Origin: Atrina japonica
Lineage: Eukaryota > Mollusca > Bivalvia > Pterioida > Pinnidae
NCBI GenBank assembly: GCA_030159075.1
Contig: BROG01000469.1
Coordinates: 102,501 to 166,500 of the forward strand
Length of the DNA stretch: 64,000 bases
Direction: 5' to 3'
Both the position numbers and the translations under genes were made by a program. Shown here piece by piece: positions 59,185 to 64,000 of the stretch. The notes beneath the pieces were generated by a model. That model did no database searches, was not told the origin of the DNA, and saw nothing but the letters and a program-made list of their open reading frames with translations. The stretch's first letter is position 1. Every line of letters starts with the position of its first letter.

Positions 59185-61186
59185 TTTTCTTATATTTCTA
59201 TGTGTGGGGGTGCGTTAAGATTTCGATAGTTGCTGATATATTTGGATATTCTCTCATTAAAAATCTCCGGAGCGGTATGTGGAATGCACAGTCTGACTAA
59301 TTTTACGTACCTTTGCAAAATTACAAAAACGACAAAATTCATACGACTATATTGAATTTTTAGTTGTTTTTAATCTTCGAAGGTTTAAGAATCGTACTTG
59401 ATTTAATTTGATAAGTCTTACAGACAAAATCGAATTTTTGAATGTATATCGAACTCATCTCAGTTGATATCGGATTTGCTTAATTTGTCGCTACGACCAC
59501 AATCTACTGCCAACGCTAAACGTTGTAATTAGAATCTTAATTAAGCGTATACTATATAGTCTTTTCAGTGGGACCATAATGATATAGAAATGTAATCACT
59601 CTGATTTCCCACAGTTCCTATTTGTTATTTCTGATCTGCATTAACCTACACCCAATGAACCTATCAGGTTAACGTTGGACACGGGATTATCTGAATTCTG
59701 ATTTGTTAAAAGAAATACTGTTTTAATTTCGACGTAAGTATACACATTTGAAAAGTAATTGATCGATTAAGTATGCGTGCTCAAAATTTTCATAGAATTT
59801 CAAATTAAATGTTATTCATTTAAGTCAATACCCCTGCTGATTGAAAGCTCAAGAACAAAATATATGTGAAATAATCGGAAAAGGAAACGTATTATAATTC
59901 ATTTACAATTTAAGTTAACATTTGAACAAAACAAGTTGACAGAATACAAATGAAATCAGTTGGTATACCTAACAGTAACAAATTTGAACACGTAATCATA
60001 CTTATTTCAATAGCAGAAATGCAGTTATATCATCGATTTATGACATATATAGATATTCTTGAAGGATTGCAATAAGATTCTAGAGAAATATTCACTCATT
60101 TCGCCATTTGCAAAAAGAAAATGGCGCTTAATTCCTTATATTTTTAACTATCGTATCTGCTTGTCTATGTATCTTTGCATATTATTCACCTGACAATGAA
60201 CGGACTGCTGGAACTGTAATACATGTCAAATAAAAAATCAAACTATGATTCACTTGGGATTGTAAAGTGAATTATCATTCAAGTAATCCAAAGAGGATTA
60301 AAGATAAAATAGATGTTAAAGATAAGATAGATGTTGTGTTTTATGTCATTTGTGAAGCATAATACAATAATAGGAATTGTCAAGCTGTGGGGTTTATTCG
60401 GGGAATGTCTGGGAATTGAAATTTGGAGTCGGTGCTTCCAGGACTTATGTTATTTTGATGATAATCCATAATGCTTTGAAAAGATGCACATCGACCTTGA
60501 CTATGCAGTAAATGTGCATTGGAAATATCAAAAACATACTACTAAATATATATATATATATCAAACCAAATACCCAAGACGATCGCTTCCTCCAATAATG
60601 CTTTATCCACTGAGCTCGAATACAATGTAGCATGCATTATTCTAAAAGAGAAAGGGGTATTATACAAGGTCATAGATAAACCCTAATGTATTGTCATATC
60701 GGTCTATGGGTACCCATTTTATAGAGATGGCTACCCTAACGTATGAATTAAAGTATGGCGCTATCATCCACCCGAAACATTACATCAGTATGGTATAATC
60801 AGCTATAACAAAATACCAGTTACTAGGTTTTTGTATCCTCGTGAACGCAAACTATCCATCAGCAGTTAAATGAATACCGATTTCAAAGTAAATAATGGAC
60901 GCTGGTGAATAGATAAAGGAGTAGTTATTTGTGTAACAATACAAATCAATTCTAAAATTACAACATTTGTCTCTTATCTACAAAATAAAAAAGTTACAAA
61001 TTTTTGTATTCATTTTTATAACAACAGTATGTTTTTAGTACATATAAGATAATGTTTTAATGACGTTTACACTTTATTGATAAAGTGAACGTATGACAAG
61101 TACACTTATTTACTATTTTATATACAATTAATTGATCAATGCAGACACTGTTTACATGGACTTCGCTTATTGCACTGTATAAAATA
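59185..61186. other. no gene recognised
   Basis: AT-rich. At 60,570-60,625 (minus) AGCTCAGTGGATAAAGC resembles a tRNA A box, possibly an old SINE head. Confidence 0.45.
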
Positions 61187-61382
61187 TGACACGCCAAAAT
61201 CACATTAGTGAGGGTTTTCTCGACAAAAACTAAGTTTAACTTATTTGGTGATTTTAACGCAGTTAAACCTAGGTTTCTGCAGTAGAATGTTTGTTACAGA
61301 CAAAAACTGGCTTTAATTAGAGAACAATTAGGTCAAACTGTGAAAATTTAGGTTTTATTCATTAATATGATTTTCCAAAATA
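61187..61382. mobile_element. palindromic MITE, right end decayed
   Basis: Left end TGACACGCCAAAATCAC preceded by TA. The interior has GTTAAACCTAGG-type blocks. The right end is TCATTAATATGATTTTCC, without the GGCGTGCCA terminus. Confidence 0.7.
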
Positions 61383-62511
61383 AAATACCCCCAAATACAT
61401 TTTTAGAATAACATTCGTATTTCGTTCGGGTATCGGGCAAGTTGTGCTGGACACGTAAAACTTACTTTACAAAATCCTAGAGATGTATCAACATCGCATA
61501 TCATGCGTCTTAAAGTAGAATTTTTTTTCAGAAAACGGGAATGTAAAGACAAAAGTGACAACTAAAGACACTATACAAATATAGATAAGATACACACATG
61601 ACACACTTCTGAAGGAGAGTTTACGTGATTATAGAGGACGTGCAGTCTCCTTGGGGATACAAGCTACGAAAAGCTAATTCGTTTATTACCATACAGAGGA
61701 ATGTATAAATGGCAATTACAGCTCATGGTTGGCAGAAGCATAGATTTATATGGAAAACTTCCGGTAACAAATGCTTGTTGTGTATACAACCAATGCGTAG
61801 GTATGTTATGTATTAACACATGTGATTACAGGAACAAAAAACGCAATTTTATCCAACACACATCTTTCTGCATTAGACAAGTGCTAATTTGAATGCTGTT
61901 TGTATTCACCATCAAACTAACTTATATATCTGTATCATTCAGTGATCTTAACATCTCAAAACACTATTTACCGAAGTCGAGATTCTTACAAATGTCTCGG
62001 AAGTATTCAGAAATATACAAACATGAAAACCCCATGGTAACGCGATAGGAATCAGTTGTCTAGCAAAAGACGGATCATGTGCATATATCTTTCTCTATAG
62101 AACTCAGCTACCAAACGATGTAACTTATACGATATTATCTAGGGATTTGAACTATCACGTAATGTTGACACTTGATATATTTGAAACACTGGTATTTACC
62201 ACGTTGTGACACAGAGGCATTTAGTCAATACCTCACTGCATCGTTAGTAGATGTCATTGGTATAATGGTATTTTTATCTAAATTTCTAAGATTAATTCAA
62301 TTTGAATTTCGGTAAAAATAATCTATAATAATAAAAGTAAAAATGCAGTTTCTGGTTAAGACTCAATTTATTCATTACAATAATTCATATCTGTAATTAC
62401 TGCAACATTTACGATAAAAATGCATCCTTCATTGTCATAAGCCAAATGTCATGAATTGTTTGTTTTAACAAGGCATGAAATTGAAATAATTACTGTGGAT
62501 TTGATAATAAA
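61383..62511. other. no gene recognised
   Basis: AT-rich DNA without recognisable content. Confidence 0.5.
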
Positions 62512-62690
62512 ACAGATACCGAAGTATTAACTTTCAGGGGCCCAAGAGACGGACCAAGGAAATACACGGATATCCAGAGGTGGGATCAGGTGTCATGGAG
62601 GAGTAAGCATTCCTTGAACCTTGTCATCGTCATAATTACTACAGACAATTCAACAACAACTATTGAACAGTTAGTTGTTTCAGAGGCTTC
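62512..62690 (-). repeat. degenerate Penelope-like 3' tail
   Basis: CAGATACCGAAGTATTAACT, GGTGGGATCAGGTGTCATGG, AGGAGTAAGCATTCC and CAATTCAACAACAACTATTG occur in order. Confidence 0.65.
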
Positions 62691-62907
62691 TGAATGTTGT
62701 CTGCTTCATATGAAAAACATGGCCAATAAAGAGGGGCAATGGTTTCCGACAGGGAATGCCGACTGTTTGCTGAAAGCTTTGGTCTCCAAACACTATATAT
62801 ATACACTGTTAATTAGAAATTCTTAATATCGTTTTATATTCATTACAGTGTATATATGTTTATAAACAGAGTGATGTTGAAGAAGTATCGTTATAATATA
62901 TAAAAAA

Positions 62908-63375
62908 AATCGCAGATACCAAAGTATAAATCAATAGAATGTCCAGGACATAGATACAAATCCGGTAAAAATGGACAAACACGGACCTCTGGATAACCAA
63001 TGATTGGTTATCTAAATTTACGGATACCACTTATTGTGCACAAAAAAAGTTGTTGATAAACCAAATTCTCTTCAATGCATTTTCTTGCAGAATTGTTGTA
63101 TAAAGATTAAATAATTTCAATGTTTTTATACTGTGAATTTAAGATAGATTGTGCGTCTTTAAAATTAAATAGTTTGGAATGTTTTTTGTATCGCATGCAA
63201 TTTACGCTGCTTCAGAATAAGCAACTGTACAATATTACTGCAGTTTCTCCTTTACCGTTTTAAGTATTTTCATAGTATAGATAAAAGTTTAATGGAGTAT
63301 TTTCTGGATCCTGTTTTGTACCTCAATTTGTATTGAGCTGTATAAAATTTAAGTACCCGGTATCAATGTGGAAGC
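62908..63375 (-). pseudogene. internally deleted Penelope-like element
   Basis: A well conserved tail end (62,908-62,995: GCAGATACCAAAGTATAAAT, ACAAACACGGACCTCTGG) is joined to an RT middle segment at about 63,100-63,375. In minus sense that segment matches the LPHLYWIPKF-to-MWILKN region of copy 1 (AAGGAGAAACTGCAGTAATA, GTACAGTTGCTTATTC). The catalytic part is missing. Confidence 0.6.
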
Positions 63376-63463
63376 TTAAAAGGAATATCTTATGTAGGTA
63401 CATCAAACAAGCATAAAACTGTTAGATGGTTGTAAAGGAATTCTTCCTTCCAAAATGATATAC

Positions 63464-63465
<2 letters not shown>

Positions 63466-63556
<91 letters not shown>
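63466..63556. repeat. (AT)n microsatellite
   Basis: Perfect AT run of about 90 bp. Confidence 0.98.
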
Positions 63557-63558
<2 letters not shown>

Positions 63559-63928
63559 CATAGTATCAATTAAGCAGCTGAAACGTTTCATGTTATCTGG
63601 ATGGCCTCAGATGCCACACAAATAAATGGGAAAATCATTAATCAGGAAAAATTACTCATATAACCAATCTGAAACCAAATCATAATTTTATGTTAGCAAA
63701 CCCAAACTATTTACTAATTAATTTTATTTGTACCAACCAACAGATATATGTAGGTTTTGATCATTATCTTTAATAAATCATCCATAATTATCAGAAAACA
63801 TGTGGTTTCTGACCAATTTATTCGCTATCGTAATTTTACACGTTTGATAAAACATGAAGTAAATTATTTCCTTCTTGACAGAAGATATTAATACGGAAGC
63901 CGATACGTGCCACATGTAGTAATAAAAA

Positions 63929-63993
63929 TATGTCGTTATAACGACATATATGTTGTTATAACGACTTATTATGTTGTTATAACGACATATTAA
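63929..63993. repeat. tandem palindromes at the window edge
   Basis: Three consecutive GTTATAAC-centred palindromes. The first, ATGTCGTTATAACGACAT, is a perfect 18-bp palindrome; the next two are TGTTGTTATAACGAC variants about 25 bp apart. Confidence 0.85.
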
Positions 63994-64000
63994 TCATCTT

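Overview
This is an AT-rich, gene-poor stretch of animal nuclear DNA, most likely from a mollusc and probably a bivalve. The basis is one spliced gene with molluscan-type nicotinic acetylcholine receptor features, tRNA-derived SINEs carrying a central/tail domain I associate with molluscs, many fragments of an intronless Penelope-like reverse transcriptase (RT), and long simple repeats. There is no sign of bacterial gene organisation. The species cannot be named from sequence alone.

The only convincing host gene lies on the minus strand at 40,827-48,737. It is an alpha-type Cys-loop receptor subunit. Six exons can be delimited to the base with GT-AG splice sites and consistent phases: N-terminal ligand-binding domain, loop D/A region, Cys-loop through TM1, TM2, TM3, and the intracellular helix plus TM4. 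The 5' signal-peptide exon was not found. The TM2 entrance carries Pro-Ala-Lys instead of the usual Gly-Glu-Lys. This is the signature of anion-selective channels, so the subunit is predicted to form an acetylcholine-gated chloride channel.

Nearly everything else is repeat-derived. 0-6 kb: Penelope-like RT remnants, including an approximately 1.3-kb tandem duplication. 6-10 kb: mostly unique DNA with one solo element tail. 10.6-12.7 kb: a 170-bp tandem array interrupted by a 5'-truncated Penelope-like copy. 12.7-19.5 kb: mostly featureless. 19.5-20.2 kb: a tail copy and a palindrome-rich MITE. 23.3 kb: a SINE. 24.6 kb: a long CT tract. 25-28 kb: an RT remnant followed by a degenerate transposon-type protein. 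28.4-30.7 kb: a deleted LTR retrotransposon with a broken gag. 31-34.8 kb: tails, an inverted tail pair and two MITEs. 37.7 kb: TAG/GGT/GAA tracts. 39.8-40.2 kb: a tail with a nested hAT-like MITE. 40.8-48.7 kb: the receptor gene, whose introns hold an RT copy, a MITE, a tRNA-like sequence and microsatellites. 49-54.6 kb: a 69-nt poly-C run, a SINE with perfect target-site duplications, and dispersed repeats. 54.7-56.5 kb: a 50-bp minisatellite with roughly 497-bp higher-order periodicity. 57.6-59.2 kb: a second Penelope-like lineage. 61-64 kb: a MITE, more tails and a palindromic array at the window edge.

No multi-gene pathway or operon-like system is visible. The main biological leads are the predicted anion-selective receptor, the mobile-tail family of the Penelope-like element with its inverted pairs, and the MITE family built from internal copies of its own terminal repeat.
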